Source: Pseudomonas sp. KU43P (GTDB lineage: Bacteria; Pseudomonadota; Gammaproteobacteria; Pseudomonadales; Pseudomonadaceae). Taken from it: 64,000 nucleotides of DNA. How positions within the stretch are numbered: position 1 is the stretch's first letter; each line of letters opens with the position of its first letter. Positions 10,598 through 21,997 of the stretch are shown here, in pieces. The position numbers and the translations under genes are program-made. The notes under the pieces are model-generated. The model was given only the letters and a program-made list of their open reading frames with translations. It ran no database searches and was not told the origin of the DNA. The stretch is taken from contig NZ_AP019365.1 of the NCBI RefSeq assembly GCF_033095865.1, forward strand, positions 3,879,501-3,943,500. Reading direction: 5' to 3'.

Positions 10598-12394
10598 TTA
10601 CCCGCTGCTCGCCCGATCCCGCGCCGGGCACTGCGCCCGGTGCAGGTTCAACGCCGTGTTGATGATGCCGATGTGGCTGAACGCCTGCGGATAATTACCC
10701 AGCATGCGCTGCCCGGCCGGGTCGTACTGCTCGGCCAGCAGGCCCAGGTCATTGCACAGCCCGGTCAGCATCTCGTACAGCGCCTGCGCCTGCTGCTGGC
10801 GCCCCAGCAACACGTAGACATCGGCCAACCAGAACGAACACACCAGGAACGTGCCCTCCCCCGGCGTGAGCCCGTCACTGCAACTGTCGCTGTCGTAGCG
10901 CAACAGCAAGCCGTTCTTCAGCAAGCGTTGCTCGATCTGCTCCAAAGTGCGCAAAAAGCGCGGGTCCTGCGCCGGCAGGAAGCCGGTCAGGGCAATTTGC
11001 AGCAGGCTCGCATCCAGCTCGCTCGAACCGTAAGCCTGGACGAAAAAGGCCCCGCTGGCGTCCAGCCCCTGAGCGCAGACCTCACGGTGGATCTCGTCGG
11101 CCACCTGGCGGTAATGGCGGCCGCGCTCGCGGTCTTCCTCGGTGGTGTCGGCCAGCCCCGCCGCACGGTCGAAGGCGACCCAGGCCATGACTTTGGAGTG
11201 CACGAAATGCTGGCGACCACCGCGCACTTCCCACAGACCTTCGTCCGGCTCGCGCCAGATGCTTTCCACATAGGGCAGGATCAGCCGGGCGATCGCGGCG
11301 CTGCGCGGCAGGCGTGGCAGGCCGCCTTTGATTGCCTGGGTCATGGCGTCGGCCAATTCACCGTAGATGTCCAGCTGCCGCTGCTGCGAAGCGGCGTTGC
11401 CGACCCGCACCGGTTGCGAGTGTTCGTAGCCCGCCAGCCACGGCAAGGTGTATTCCTGCAGGTCGCGCTCCCCTGCCAGGCCGTACATGATCTGCATCTG
11501 CTCGGGGTTGCCCGCCACCGAACGCAGCAGCCACTCGCGCCAGGCCTGGGCTTCGTCGAAGTAGCCCAGGTTCATGAACGCCAGCAGGGTCATGGTGGCG
11601 TCGCGCAGCCAGCAAAAGCGGTAGTCCCAGTTGCGCTCGCCGCCTACGCGCTCGGGCAGCGAGGTGGTGACCGCCGCGACGATACCGCCGGTGGGGGCGT
11701 AGGTCATGGCTTTCAGGGTCAGCAACGAACGCCGCACCAGGTCGGTGTATGGACCGACGTCCGGGCAGCGGGCAGCGAACGCCTGCCAGTGGTCAATGGT
11801 ATGCGCCAGGGCCTGGTCGATGTCGCAATCCGGTTGCACTGGCAGGTGCGAGGGCTGGTGGCGCAGGCTGAACACGTGGCGCTCGCCCACACCAACGCGA
11901 AAGCGCGCGACCGTGTGGTGGTCGCGGGCGTGGGACGGCACGCTGCTGCACAGGATCAGCCGGTCGGGCCCGGCCACGGCGCTGAGGGTCAAGGGGTCGA
12001 GTTTTTCTACCCAGGGGACGCTGCGGCCGTAATCGAAGCGCATCACCAGGTCCATTTCGAAACAGGTTTCGCCGGACAGGCCCTCGACGATACGCACCAC
12101 CGAGTTGACGTCATCCAACGGCATGAAATCGAGCACACGGGCGCGGCCGCTGGCGGTGACCCAGAGGGTCTCCAGTACCAGGGTGTCATCGAGGTAGCTG
12201 CGGCTGCTGTGCTCGACCGGGTCGCTGGGGGCCAGGCGCCAGCGGCCGTTTTCCTCGTTGCCCAGCAGCGCGGCGAACACCGCGGGGGCGTCGAAGCGCG
12301 GCAGGCACAGCCAGTCCAGGGAGCCGTCGCGGCTGATCAGGGCGGCGCTGCGGCAGTTACCGAGCAGGGCGTAATCTTCGATATGGGCGGGCAT
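10598..12394 (-). CDS. Glycoside hydrolase family 15 protein (glucoamylase/trehalase-like)
   Basis: The 598-aa cytoplasmic protein has the N-terminal IEDYALLGNCRSAALI segment and a GH15 catalytic core with NWDYRFCWLRDA and later GLWEVRGGRQHFVHSK, matching bacterial GH15 trehalase/glucoamylase-like enzymes. AGGAG precedes the ATG. It lies downstream of zwf in the same direction with a REP pair between, suggesting a gnd-zwf-GH15 unit that could feed glucose into the oxidative pentose phosphate branch. The actual substrate (trehalose, maltooligosaccharide or glucan) is not decided by sequence. Confidence 0.88.
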   Translation of the reverse strand: MPAHIEDYALLGNCRSAALISRDGSLDWLCLPRFDAPAVFAALLGNEENGRWRLAPSDPVEHSSRSYLDDTLVLETLWVTASGRARVLDFMPLDDVNSVVRIVEGLSGETCFEMDLVMRFDYGRSVPWVEKLDPLTLSAVAGPDRLILCSSVPSHARDHHTVARFRVGVGERHVFSLRHQPSHLPVQPDCDIDQALAHTIDHWQAFAARCPDVGPYTDLVRRSLLTLKAMTYAPTGGIVAAVTTSLPERVGGERNWDYRFCWLRDATMTLLAFMNLGYFDEAQAWREWLLRSVAGNPEQMQIMYGLAGERDLQEYTLPWLAGYEHSQPVRVGNAASQQRQLDIYGELADAMTQAIKGGLPRLPRSAAIARLILPYVESIWREPDEGLWEVRGGRQHFVHSKVMAWVAFDRAAGLADTTEEDRERGRHYRQVADEIHREVCAQGLDASGAFFVQAYGSSELDASLLQIALTGFLPAQDPRFLRTLEQIEQRLLKNGLLLRYDSDSCSDGLTPGEGTFLVCSFWLADVYVLLGRQQQAQALYEMLTGLCNDLGLLAEQYDPAGQRMLGNYPQAFSHIGIINTALNLHRAQCPARDRASSG

Positions 12395-12423
12395 CGGGTC
12401 TCCTGTTTGTTGTGTGCCTGCAA

Positions 12424-12502
12424 TGGCCCTATCGCCGGCAAGCCGGCGCCCATAAGGGCCGCAGAGGACCCTGTGGGAGCCGGCTTGCCGGCGATGAGGC
12501 CG
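12424..12502. repeat. REP pair between zwf and the GH15 gene
   Basis: Inverted REP units (CGCCGGCAAGCCGGCG and GAGCCGGCTTGCCGGCGATG) lie in the 114-base gap downstream of zwf. Confidence 0.9.
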
Positions 12503-12508
12503 GTACAG

Positions 12509-14010
<1,502 letters not shown>

Positions 14011-14014
<4 letters not shown>

Positions 14015-14994
14015 GCGTCTTTCTTCTCGACATGGCCACCGAAGCCCAGGCGCATGGCCGAGAGGATCTTGTCGCCATAGGTGCCCTGCTGCTGGCGCGA
14101 GCGGAAGCGTGCAAACAATGCACTGGACAGCACCGGTACCGGCACGGCCTGTTCGACGGCGGCGTCGATGGTCCAGCGGCCTTCGCCACTGTCGGACACC
14201 GAGCCACTGAACTTGGCCAGCTGCGGGTCGGCCACCAGGGCATCGGCGGTAAGGTCGAGCAACCAGGAGGTGACCACGCTGCCGCGGCGCCACACCTCGG
14301 CGATCTCTGCCACGTTGAGGTCGAAGCGCTGGTCTTCGGGCAGCTCCGTACCGCCTTTGCTGCGCAACAGGTCGAAGCCCTCGGCATAGGCCTGCATCAG
14401 GCCGTACTCGATACCGTTGTGCACCATCTTCACATAGTGCCCGGCGCCGGGCGGGCCGGCATGAATATAACCATGCTCGGCGCGCTGGTGCTCACCGGTG
14501 AGGCCTTGGGTGCGGGGGATATCGCCAACGCCCGGTGCCAGCGACTTGAACAGCGGTTCCAGGCGCTCGAACACGTCCTTCTCGCCGCCGATCATCATGC
14601 AGTAGCCGCGCTCCAGGCCCCAGACGCCGCCGGAAGTGCCGACATCCAGGTAATGCAGCCCGCGCCCGGCCAGTTCGCTCGCCCGGCGCATGTCGTCCTT
14701 GTAGAAGGTGTTGCCGCCGTCGATGATCGCATCGCCCGGCTCCAGCAGCTCGGCCAGTTGCGCGATGGTCTGCTCGGTGGGCTCGCCCGCCGGCAGCATC
14801 ACCCACACCGCACGCGGCGCCTTCAGCTTCTGTACCAGCGCACCCAGGTCGTGGGCACCCTGGGCGCCCTCGCCCTCCAATGCCACGATGGCCTCACGGT
14901 TGCGGTCGTTGACCACCGTGCGGTGGCCGGCGCGCATCAGGCGCCTTGCGATATTGCCGCCCATGCGGCCCAGCCCGACGATTCCCAGTTGCAT
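14011..14994 (-). CDS. gnd: 6-phosphogluconate dehydrogenase (decarboxylating), short form
   Basis: The 327-aa protein has an N-terminal Rossmann motif ([14 protein letters not shown]), a substrate-binding [12 protein letters not shown] and [14 protein letters not shown]. At about 330 aa it is the short type often NAD-dependent, not the 470-aa E. coli type. It converts 6-phosphogluconate to ribulose-5-phosphate and CO2. It is first in the gnd-zwf pair, whose genes overlap by four bases. The GAACGA-type region upstream (14995-15198) should hold the promoter, but I cannot place it with confidence. Confidence 0.93.
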
Positions 14995-15198
14995 GAGCCG
15001 ATGCTCCCCTTTCTAGAATGGATGACAACGCAGTTCAGCTTCACAGATTAGTCCAGCGTGCGGCCCAGGGGTTCAGCGACGAACGGCGAGACAACGTCAA
15101 ACAAAAAAGTTCCCAAGGGCAGCGAAAGAATTCAGAATGCGCGCCGCATGAAGCGACTACGCTTTAACTGTCACCAGCCAAAACTGCGAGGTGTATTC

Positions 15199-15366
15199 AT
15201 GGGTACCTTGATGCCTGCCACCCCAACCCAGACACTTTACGTCTCCGTGCGCCGTGATGAGCTGCGTAAGTTGAAGGACGAACGCGACCAGTTGCGCCAA
15301 CAGGTCGCTCAGTTGCACATGCTGCTGGAACAGGCGCGTTCCGGCGACAAATCCGTCAGCTTCTGA
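15199..15366 (+). CDS. Small coiled-coil-like hypothetical protein (55 aa)
   Basis: The product is 55 residues. Its second half is charged and helical (RRDELRKLKDERDQLRQQVA, then LHMLLEQA), with heptad-like leucines that suggest a short coiled coil. The start ATG 15199 has GAGG ten bases upstream; the open frame extends to 15058 but lacks a ribosome site. Function is not recognised. A hairpin (GTGGGGGCG / CGCTCCCAC, 15378-15400) follows the stop. Confidence 0.65.
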   Translation: MGTLMPATPTQTLYVSVRRDELRKLKDERDQLRQQVAQLHMLLEQARSGDKSVSF

Positions 15367-15518
15367 CGCCTTTCTGGCGTGGGGGCGTCATCGCTCCCAC
15401 CCTGCACGTTATACAAACACCGCTCTGCCCAAGGGATCTCCGATAGTTCCGTGCCGGGGCGCTTTATACAGTAGCCACCGTCAAGGGCCCGCACAGGTGC
15501 CCGCACCACGGAGCTACC

Positions 15519-15977
15519 ATGAACCTCGCGAAACACTGCCTGCCCTTGGCCTTGCTCGGCCTCGCCATGCTACCCCTGCACGCTGCCGCCCAAAGTTGCC
15601 AGACCGTTACCGAACAGCAAGCCCTGGCCCTGTTCGAAACGTGGAATGACAGCCTCAGGAGTGGCGACCCAAAGCAGGTTGCCCAGCTCTACCAGCACGA
15701 CGCTTTGCTGTTGCCCACGGTGTCGAAGCAGCCACGCCTGACCCAGCAGGAACGTATCGACTATTTCGAGCACTTCCTGGCTGATGAACCCAGCGGCACG
15801 CTCGACAGCCACCACTTTCAAGCCGCCTGCAACACGGCTACTTTGGCGGGTCTATATACCTTCGAATTCGCAGGGAGTGGCAAGCGGGTTGCGGCGCGTT
15901 ACAGCTTTACCTATGGCTGGGATGGCCAGCAATGGCTGATCAGGCACCACCACTCTTCGCTATTGCCTTCGAGTTGA
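15519..15977 (+). CDS. Secreted SnoaL-like / DUF4440 (CaMKII-association-domain-like) protein
   Basis: The 152-aa protein has a clear signal peptide (to about AAAQS) and an NTF2-like fold pattern: ALALFETWNDSL, VAQLYQHDALLLPT, a central VAARYSFTYGWDGQQWLI strand and HHHSSLLP at the end. Proteins of this type are annotated SgcJ/EcaC-like and most have no proven activity. Position suggests no operon partners. It is probably periplasmic. Confidence 0.78.
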   Translation: MNLAKHCLPLALLGLAMLPLHAAAQSCQTVTEQQALALFETWNDSLRSGDPKQVAQLYQHDALLLPTVSKQPRLTQQERIDYFEHFLADEPSGTLDSHHFQAACNTATLAGLYTFEFAGSGKRVAARYSFTYGWDGQQWLIRHHHSSLLPSS

Positions 15978-16023
15978 ACGAGGGGAATTCGGGGGTGCAT
16001 GCCGGGAGTTTTTTGTCGGTTTG

Positions 16024-16111
16024 GAGATCGAGCGCCGCCCGCGCGGCGCATCGCGGATGAATCCGCTCCTACATTTATTGCAACGTACCTATTTCTGATA
16101 GGCCATGGTCG
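16024..16111. repeat. REP-like element, GCGGATGAATCCGC type
   Basis: A single copy of a second repeat family has the cores CGCCGCCCGCGCGGCG and CGCGGATGAATCCGCTCC and ends at GGCCATGG. It matches the two inverted copies at 45463-45550 and 45600-45687 over about 88 bases. It is unrelated in sequence to the common GCCGGCAAGCCGGC REPs. Confidence 0.85.
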
Positions 16112-16615
16112 CCGGCCTTGTCTGTACGGCGCGATATCGTAGCGCCCCGTATCGGAGCAACACCTGGACCTAACTGCTGCAAAATGATGCACAACTGCGC
16201 GGCTCATTTACTCCATTTTCACCCCCACTCACATCCCGTCACACACGCCAACGTTTGCGTCTAGCCCGCGTCATAACGAAAGTGACCAGTGGGTCACCTT
16301 TTTATCTCCAGCTCTCCTACACTGGGTTTTCGGCCCGCCATTTGCTCAGGGAAGATGCGACAGAAAAAAGTCGAACTTTTGCAAACAGTGGCGGGTCAGC
16401 AACATAAGTAGGCCATGGCAAAGGGACTCCCCTCGCCAAAGCTGACCCACCCCAATGAGATCACTCGCCTTCGGCCGGAATGCCGATCGCGCCGTGCCTG
16501 TGCGCACGACCCTGGGGCAAGGACCGCACTACGAAGATACGAACCAGAGACCACCAACACGAAATAAGAGCAACGGGTGCCAGCACCCGGCCACAACATA
16601 GGGACGGAGAGAAGT
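16112..16615. promoter_or_regulatory. Long leader/promoter region upstream of glgA
   Basis: About 500 bases show no credible gene. A palindrome GTGACC-AGTG-GGTCAC at 16282-16297 is followed by CTTTTT and could be an operator or a weak terminator. The glgA ribosome site GGACGGAGAGAAG ends at 16614. Confidence 0.4.
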
Positions 16616-18175
16616 ATGATCAGTGCCGCTGTCGAACCTCACGTAGATTCATTCAACCCGGAAAACCGCGAACCCCTCACCCCGGACTTCGCCACGACAG
16701 CTAAGGCACCCGGCGCCCAGCGCCAGAACAACCCCAACAAACGCAAGATTCTGTTCGTCACCTCGGAAATCGCCGATCTGGTGAAAACCGGCGGCCTCGG
16801 CGACGTCTCCGCCGCGCTGCCACGGGCACTGGCGCACCTGCATGATGTACGGGTACTGATTCCCGGCTACCGCCAGGTGATGGAAAGCGACAACCCCATT
16901 CATATCGTCGGCGAACTCGGTGGCCACGCTGCCCTGCCGCCGTGCAAGATCGGCCGCATGGACATGGCCGACGGCCTGGTCATCTATGTACTCATCTGCC
17001 CCGAGCTGTACCAGCGCGACGGCACACCCTATGGTGCCAACAACGGTCGCGACTGGCCCGACAACCACATCCGTTTCGCCCGCCTGGGCCTGGCGGCCGC
17101 CGAGATTGCCGCCGGCGAAGGCAGGATCCACTGGAAGCCCGAAGTGGTGCACGCCCATGACTGGCCTGCTGGCCTGGCCCCGGCCTACATGCACTGGCGC
17201 GGGCTGAACACACCGACCCTGTTCACCATCCACAACCTGGCCTACCAGGGCGTGTACAGCCGTGCCTGCAGCCCGGAGTTGGCAATCCCCGATCATGCCA
17301 TGCAGCAGGAAGGCATGGAGTTCTACGGCAAGTTGTCGTTCCTCAAGGCCGGCCTTGCCTACTCCAGCCATATCACCACGGTCAGCGCCACCTACGCCCG
17401 TGAGATCACCACCCCGGAATTCGGCTGCGGCCTGCACGGCTTCCTCGCCAGCAAGGCCCAGCAAGGGCTGCTCGGCGGCATTCCCAACGGCATCGACGAA
17501 AGCTGGGACTCGGCCACCGACACCCACCTGCAGCACAACTTCAGCATCAATGACTGGGATGGCAAGGCGCGCAACGCCGAAGCCGTACGCCAGCTATTCG
17601 AGCTCGAACCGTCCACCGGGCCGCTGTTCGCTGTGGTTTCGCGCCTGGTCTACCAGAAGGGCCTGGACCTGACGCTGGGGGTTGCCGACTACATCGTCGA
17701 ACAAGGCGGCCAGATCGCGATCATCGGCCGCGGCGAGCCGGAAGAAGAACAGGCCATGCGCGAACTGGCGCTGCGCCACCCGGGCCGCATCGGCGTGCGC
17801 ATCGGTTTCAACGAGACCGACGCACGGCGCATGTTCGCCGGCAGCGACTTCCTGCTCATGCCGTCACGCTACGAGCCGTGCGGCCTGAGCCAGATGTACG
17901 CACAACGTTTCGGTTCGTTGCCGGTGGCGCGCAACACCGGCGGCCTGGCCGACACCATCGAGAATGGCGTCACGGGCTTTCTGTTCGACGAATCGACGGT
18001 GGAAAGCTACCGCGAGGCGTTGAGCCGGGCCTTCTATGTCTACGGCAAGAAGAACCTGCTCAACGCCATGCGCTGCCTGTCCATGACCCAGCCGTTCAAC
18101 TGGTGCCAGGCGGTCGAACCCTATGCCCGCCTCTACGAGGACCTGGTCAAGCAGGCACAGTTCAGCCACTACTGA
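16616..18175 (+). CDS. glgA: Glycogen synthase (GT5)
   Basis: The 519-aa glycosyltransferase has the family opening KILFVTSEIADLVKTGGLGD (nucleotide-sugar binding KTGGL), a central VHAHDWPAGL and the C-terminal SRYEPCGLSQMYAQRFG. It extends alpha-1,4-glucan from a nucleotide-glucose donor. The start ATG 16616 has GGAGAGAAG upstream. It heads the glgA-treZ-malQ-treY set. No glgC (ADP-glucose pyrophosphorylase) is present in the window, so the donor must be made elsewhere or be different. Confidence 0.95.
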   Translation: MISAAVEPHVDSFNPENREPLTPDFATTAKAPGAQRQNNPNKRKILFVTSEIADLVKTGGLGDVSAALPRALAHLHDVRVLIPGYRQVMESDNPIHIVGELGGHAALPPCKIGRMDMADGLVIYVLICPELYQRDGTPYGANNGRDWPDNHIRFARLGLAAAEIAAGEGRIHWKPEVVHAHDWPAGLAPAYMHWRGLNTPTLFTIHNLAYQGVYSRACSPELAIPDHAMQQEGMEFYGKLSFLKAGLAYSSHITTVSATYAREITTPEFGCGLHGFLASKAQQGLLGGIPNGIDESWDSATDTHLQHNFSINDWDGKARNAEAVRQLFELEPSTGPLFAVVSRLVYQKGLDLTLGVADYIVEQGGQIAIIGRGEPEEEQAMRELALRHPGRIGVRIGFNETDARRMFAGSDFLLMPSRYEPCGLSQMYAQRFGSLPVARNTGGLADTIENGVTGFLFDESTVESYREALSRAFYVYGKKNLLNAMRCLSMTQPFNWCQAVEPYARLYEDLVKQAQFSHY

Positions 18176-18188
18176 GCAGGAGTCGAAG

Positions 18189-19931
18189 ATGCACAGGCAT
18201 GGCGCACACCTGCTGGACGCCACGTCGGCGCGCTTCGCCCTCTGGGCACCTGACGCGCGCAGCGTGAGCTTGGAACTGGAGCAGCAGCCGGCGATTGCGC
18301 TGCTGCCCGACGACAATGGCTGGTTCACCGGTGTGGCGGCGTGCCAGGCCGGTGACCGCTACCACTACCGCATCGACGGCCAGCTGCAGGTGGCCGACCC
18401 CGCGTCGCGCTACCAGCCCGAAGGGGTACAGGGGCCGAGCCAGGTGGTCGACACTCAGGCCTACGCCTGGCAACACCCCTGGCAGGGCCGGCCCTGGCAC
18501 GAAGCGGTGATCCAGGAATTGCACGTCGGCGTGCTGCAAGGCTACGACGGCGTAGCCCGGCAACTGCCACGCCTGGCCGAGCTGGGCATCAGCGCCATCG
18601 AGCTGATGCCCATCGGGCAGTTCCCTGGCGAACGCAATTGGGGCTACGACGGCGTGCTGCCGTATGCACCGCAGCACAACTACGGCAGCCCCGAGCAGTT
18701 GTGCGCGCTGATCGACAAGGCCCATGGCCAGGGCCTGATGGTGTTGGTGGATGTGGTCTACAACCATTTCGGCCCGGACGGCAACTACCTGCACCAGTAC
18801 GCCAGCCCGTTCTTTCGCGAGGACCGGCAGACGCCCTGGGGCGCGGCCATCGATTTTCGCCGCCCCGAAGTGCGCGAGTTCTTCATCCAGAACGCTCTGA
18901 TGTGGCTGTGCGAATACCGCTGCGACGGCCTGCGCCTGGATGCCGTGCACGCCATCGACGCGCCCGATTTTCTTGTCGAACTGGCGCAACGGGTACGCGC
19001 CGCCGTGGAGCCTGGGCGGCACGTCTGGCTGGTGCTGGAGAACGAGCACAACCAGGCCTCGTTGCTGGAACAAGGCTTCGACGCGCAATGGAACGACGAC
19101 GGCCACAACGCCTTGCACGTGCTGCTGACCGGTGAAACCGAAGGCTATTACGCCGACTACCAGCAGCGGCCGATCGACAAGCTGGCCCGCTGCCTGGCCG
19201 AAGGCTTCGTGTTCCAGGGCCAGGCCAACCGCCACGGCACGCCACGCGGCGAACCCAGCGGCCACCTTGAACCCAGCTCATTCGTGCTGTTCCTGCAGAA
19301 CCACGACCAGATCGGCAACCGTGCCCTGGGCGAGCGCCTTACCCGCCTGTGCCCGCCCCCGGCCCTGCGTGCCGCGACCAGCCTGTTGCTGCTGGCGCCG
19401 ATGATCCCGCTGCTGTTCATGGGTGACGACGACGGCAGTTGCCGGCCGTTCCTGTTCTTCACCGACTTCCACGACGAACTGGCCGATGCCGTGCGCGAAG
19501 GCCGCCGCGGCGAGTTCGCCCACTTCAACGCATTCGCCGACCCCGCCCAGCGCGAGCGCATCCCCGACCCCAACGCCGAGCAGACCTTCGAGGCCTCGCG
19601 GCCACAACGCCAGGAAGTGATCGCCGGCTGGCATGGCCTCTACCAGCAGCTACTCGCGCTGCGCCGCATCCATGTGATCCCGCACTTGCCCGGCAGCCGT
19701 GCATTGGGTGCCGACGTGCTGGGCGACAAGGCCCTGACCGCACGCTGGCGCCTGGGCGACGGCAACACCCTGCGCATCGACCTGAACCTGGCGGCCACGC
19801 CCCAGGCCGTCGAATTGCCCGCCGCCGAACAGCGCTTGTTCGACAGCAGCGACACCTCGCACCCGGACACCGCACTGTCGGCCTACAGCTGCGTGGTCAG
19901 CCTGCTTGCACCTGGCCAGGAGAGCCCATGA
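18189..19931 (+). CDS. treZ: Malto-oligosyltrehalose trehalohydrolase
   Basis: The 580-aa GH13 enzyme has an N-terminal CBM48-like domain (ARFALWAPDARSVSLELE) and a catalytic barrel with ELHVGV, DVVYNHFGPDGNYL, the nucleophile region DGLRLDAVHAI and NHDQIGNR. It releases trehalose from the end of maltooligosyltrehalose made by TreY. The ATG has AGGAG ten bases upstream, and the stop overlaps malQ (ATGA). Confidence 0.94.
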   Translation: MHRHGAHLLDATSARFALWAPDARSVSLELEQQPAIALLPDDNGWFTGVAACQAGDRYHYRIDGQLQVADPASRYQPEGVQGPSQVVDTQAYAWQHPWQGRPWHEAVIQELHVGVLQGYDGVARQLPRLAELGISAIELMPIGQFPGERNWGYDGVLPYAPQHNYGSPEQLCALIDKAHGQGLMVLVDVVYNHFGPDGNYLHQYASPFFREDRQTPWGAAIDFRRPEVREFFIQNALMWLCEYRCDGLRLDAVHAIDAPDFLVELAQRVRAAVEPGRHVWLVLENEHNQASLLEQGFDAQWNDDGHNALHVLLTGETEGYYADYQQRPIDKLARCLAEGFVFQGQANRHGTPRGEPSGHLEPSSFVLFLQNHDQIGNRALGERLTRLCPPPALRAATSLLLLAPMIPLLFMGDDDGSCRPFLFFTDFHDELADAVREGRRGEFAHFNAFADPAQRERIPDPNAEQTFEASRPQRQEVIAGWHGLYQQLLALRRIHVIPHLPGSRALGADVLGDKALTARWRLGDGNTLRIDLNLAATPQAVELPAAEQRLFDSSDTSHPDTALSAYSCVVSLLAPGQESP

Positions 19932-21997
19932 GCGAAACCGCCCTGCACCGCCTGGCCGCCCGCGTAGGCCTTGCCCGCGACTGGATCGATGCCAACAACC
20001 GGCCGCAACAGGTCACCGACGACGTGATGCGCAAGGTCCTCGAAGGCCTGGGCCACCCGGCCGCCGACGACCGCGACGTGCACGGCAGTCTGCAAGCGGT
20101 GGAAGCCGCCGAGGACAGCCAGCACCTGCCGCCCATGCTGACCGCCGACGCTGGCCAGCCGCTGCCTCTGGCGCACTACTTCCTGCCCGCCAGTAGCGCG
20201 CGTTGCACGCTGGAAGATGGCAGCCAGCGCAGCATCGCCCTCGACACCGAGGCGCGTCTGCCCGGCGAGCTGCCGGTCGGCTATCACCAGGTGGAGATCG
20301 AAGACCGCACCTTCACCCTGGCCGTTGCCCCTGCACGCTGCCACAGCCTGGAGGACGCCGTGCAAGAGCCGCCGCCACGCTGCTGGGGCATCGCCGTGCA
20401 GCTCTACAGCCTGCGCCGCAACGGCGACGGCGGCTTTGGCGACTGCCTGGCGCTGGAACAACTGGCACGCAGCGCCGCCGAGCGCGGTGCCGATGCACTG
20501 GCCATCAGCCCGATCCATGCCTTGTCGGCAGTCGATCAACTGCACTACAGCCCCTATTCACCCTCCAGTCGCCTGCTGCTCAACACCCTGTATGCCAGCC
20601 CCGCCGCCCTGCTCGGCGAGCGCGCCGTGCGCATGGCCATCGAAGCCTGCGGCCTGGAACAGACCCTCGAAGACCTGGAGCAGCGCCCGCTGGTCGACTG
20701 GCCGCGCGCCGCCAATGCCCGGCTGAACCTGCTCGAAGCGCTGTACCAGGACTTCAGCCAAGGCGACCATCCGTTGCGCAAAGATTTCGACAGCTACCGC
20801 GCCGCCGCAGGCGAAGCCCTGGAGCACCATTGCCGCTTCGAGGTGCTGCAGGCGCAAGCCGTCGACCATGGCCTGGGCGGCGACTGGCGCAACTGGCCCA
20901 GCGCCTGGCACGACCCCTACCACCCCGAAGTCGAAGCCTTCGCCAATGCCTACCCGGCCAAGGTCGAGTTCCACGCCTTCTGCCAGTGGCTCACCGAACG
21001 CAGCCTGCAACGCGCCCAGGAGGCTGCACGCAGCAATGGCATGGCGGTCGGCCTGATCGCCGACCTGGCGGTGGGCGCCGACGGTGCCGGTAGCCAGGCC
21101 TGGAGCCGCCAGGACGAACTGCTGGCCAACCTCAAGGTCGGCGCACCACCCGACATTCTCAACCGTTCTGGGCAGGATTGGGGCATCTGCGCCTTCTCCC
21201 CGGAAGGGCTCAAGCGCAATGGCTACCGCGCCTTCATCGAAATGCTGCGGGCCAACCTGGCGCACGCGGGCGGCCTGCGCATCGACCATGTGATGGGCCT
21301 GCGCCGGCTGTGGCTGATCCCGCAGGGCTGCAAGCCCAGCGAGGGCGCCTACCTGCACTACCCGCTGCAGGATCTGCTGCGCCTGCTGGCCCTGGAGTCC
21401 CAGCGGCATCAGGCGATCATCCTCGGCGAAGACCTGGGCACGGTGCCCGAAGGCCTGCGCGAGGCACTGGCCGACAAGGCCGTGCTGGGCATGCGCGTGC
21501 TGCCCTTCGAGCAGACCCAGCCTGGGCATTTCAAGCCGATTCTCGACTGGCCTGACAACGCCCTGGCCACCACCGGCACCCACGACCTGGCGCCCCTGGC
21601 CGGCTGGTTGCAAAGCCGCGACATCGACTGGAGCCAGCGCCTGAAGCTGATCGACGCCACCACCGAACTGCACTGGCGCCACGAACGGCAAAAGGAGCGC
21701 GAAGGCCTGCGCCGCACCCTGGAGGCCAACTACGGCCCGCAAGCGGACAACGACGCTCTGATCGATACCGCCATCCGTTACGTCGGCCACACCCGCGCCC
21801 CGCTGGTACTGATCCCACTGGAAGACCTGCTGGGCAGCGATGAACAGCCCAACCTGCCCGGCACCACCGAAGGCCACCCCAACTGGCGCCGACGCTTCGC
21901 GGCCCCCGTGAACGAGCTGCTCGACGATCAAGATGCCGCACGCCGCCTGGAACTGCTGGCCCAGGCCCGCGAACAAGCCTGGGAGCGTGACCGATGA
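19928..21997 (+). CDS. malQ: 4-alpha-glucanotransferase (GH77)
   Basis: The 689-aa enzyme has GH77 signatures: YSPYSPSSRLLLNTLY, the nucleophile region LRIDHVMGLRRLW, HQAIILGEDLGTVPEGLR and TGTHDLAPLAGW. It transfers maltooligosaccharides between glucans. The start overlaps the treZ stop (ATGA) and its own stop overlaps treY, so treZ, malQ and treY are translationally coupled. Confidence 0.95.
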   Translation: MSETALHRLAARVGLARDWIDANNRPQQVTDDVMRKVLEGLGHPAADDRDVHGSLQAVEAAEDSQHLPPMLTADAGQPLPLAHYFLPASSARCTLEDGSQRSIALDTEARLPGELPVGYHQVEIEDRTFTLAVAPARCHSLEDAVQEPPPRCWGIAVQLYSLRRNGDGGFGDCLALEQLARSAAERGADALAISPIHALSAVDQLHYSPYSPSSRLLLNTLYASPAALLGERAVRMAIEACGLEQTLEDLEQRPLVDWPRAANARLNLLEALYQDFSQGDHPLRKDFDSYRAAAGEALEHHCRFEVLQAQAVDHGLGGDWRNWPSAWHDPYHPEVEAFANAYPAKVEFHAFCQWLTERSLQRAQEAARSNGMAVGLIADLAVGADGAGSQAWSRQDELLANLKVGAPPDILNRSGQDWGICAFSPEGLKRNGYRAFIEMLRANLAHAGGLRIDHVMGLRRLWLIPQGCKPSEGAYLHYPLQDLLRLLALESQRHQAIILGEDLGTVPEGLREALADKAVLGMRVLPFEQTQPGHFKPILDWPDNALATTGTHDLAPLAGWLQSRDIDWSQRLKLIDATTELHWRHERQKEREGLRRTLEANYGPQADNDALIDTAIRYVGHTRAPLVLIPLEDLLGSDEQPNLPGTTEGHPNWRRRFAAPVNELLDDQDAARRLELLAQAREQAWERDR

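Noticed and set aside
16396..16599. 67-codon frame on the minus strand in the glgA leader
   Set aside because: It has no ribosome site, biased composition and no family pattern.
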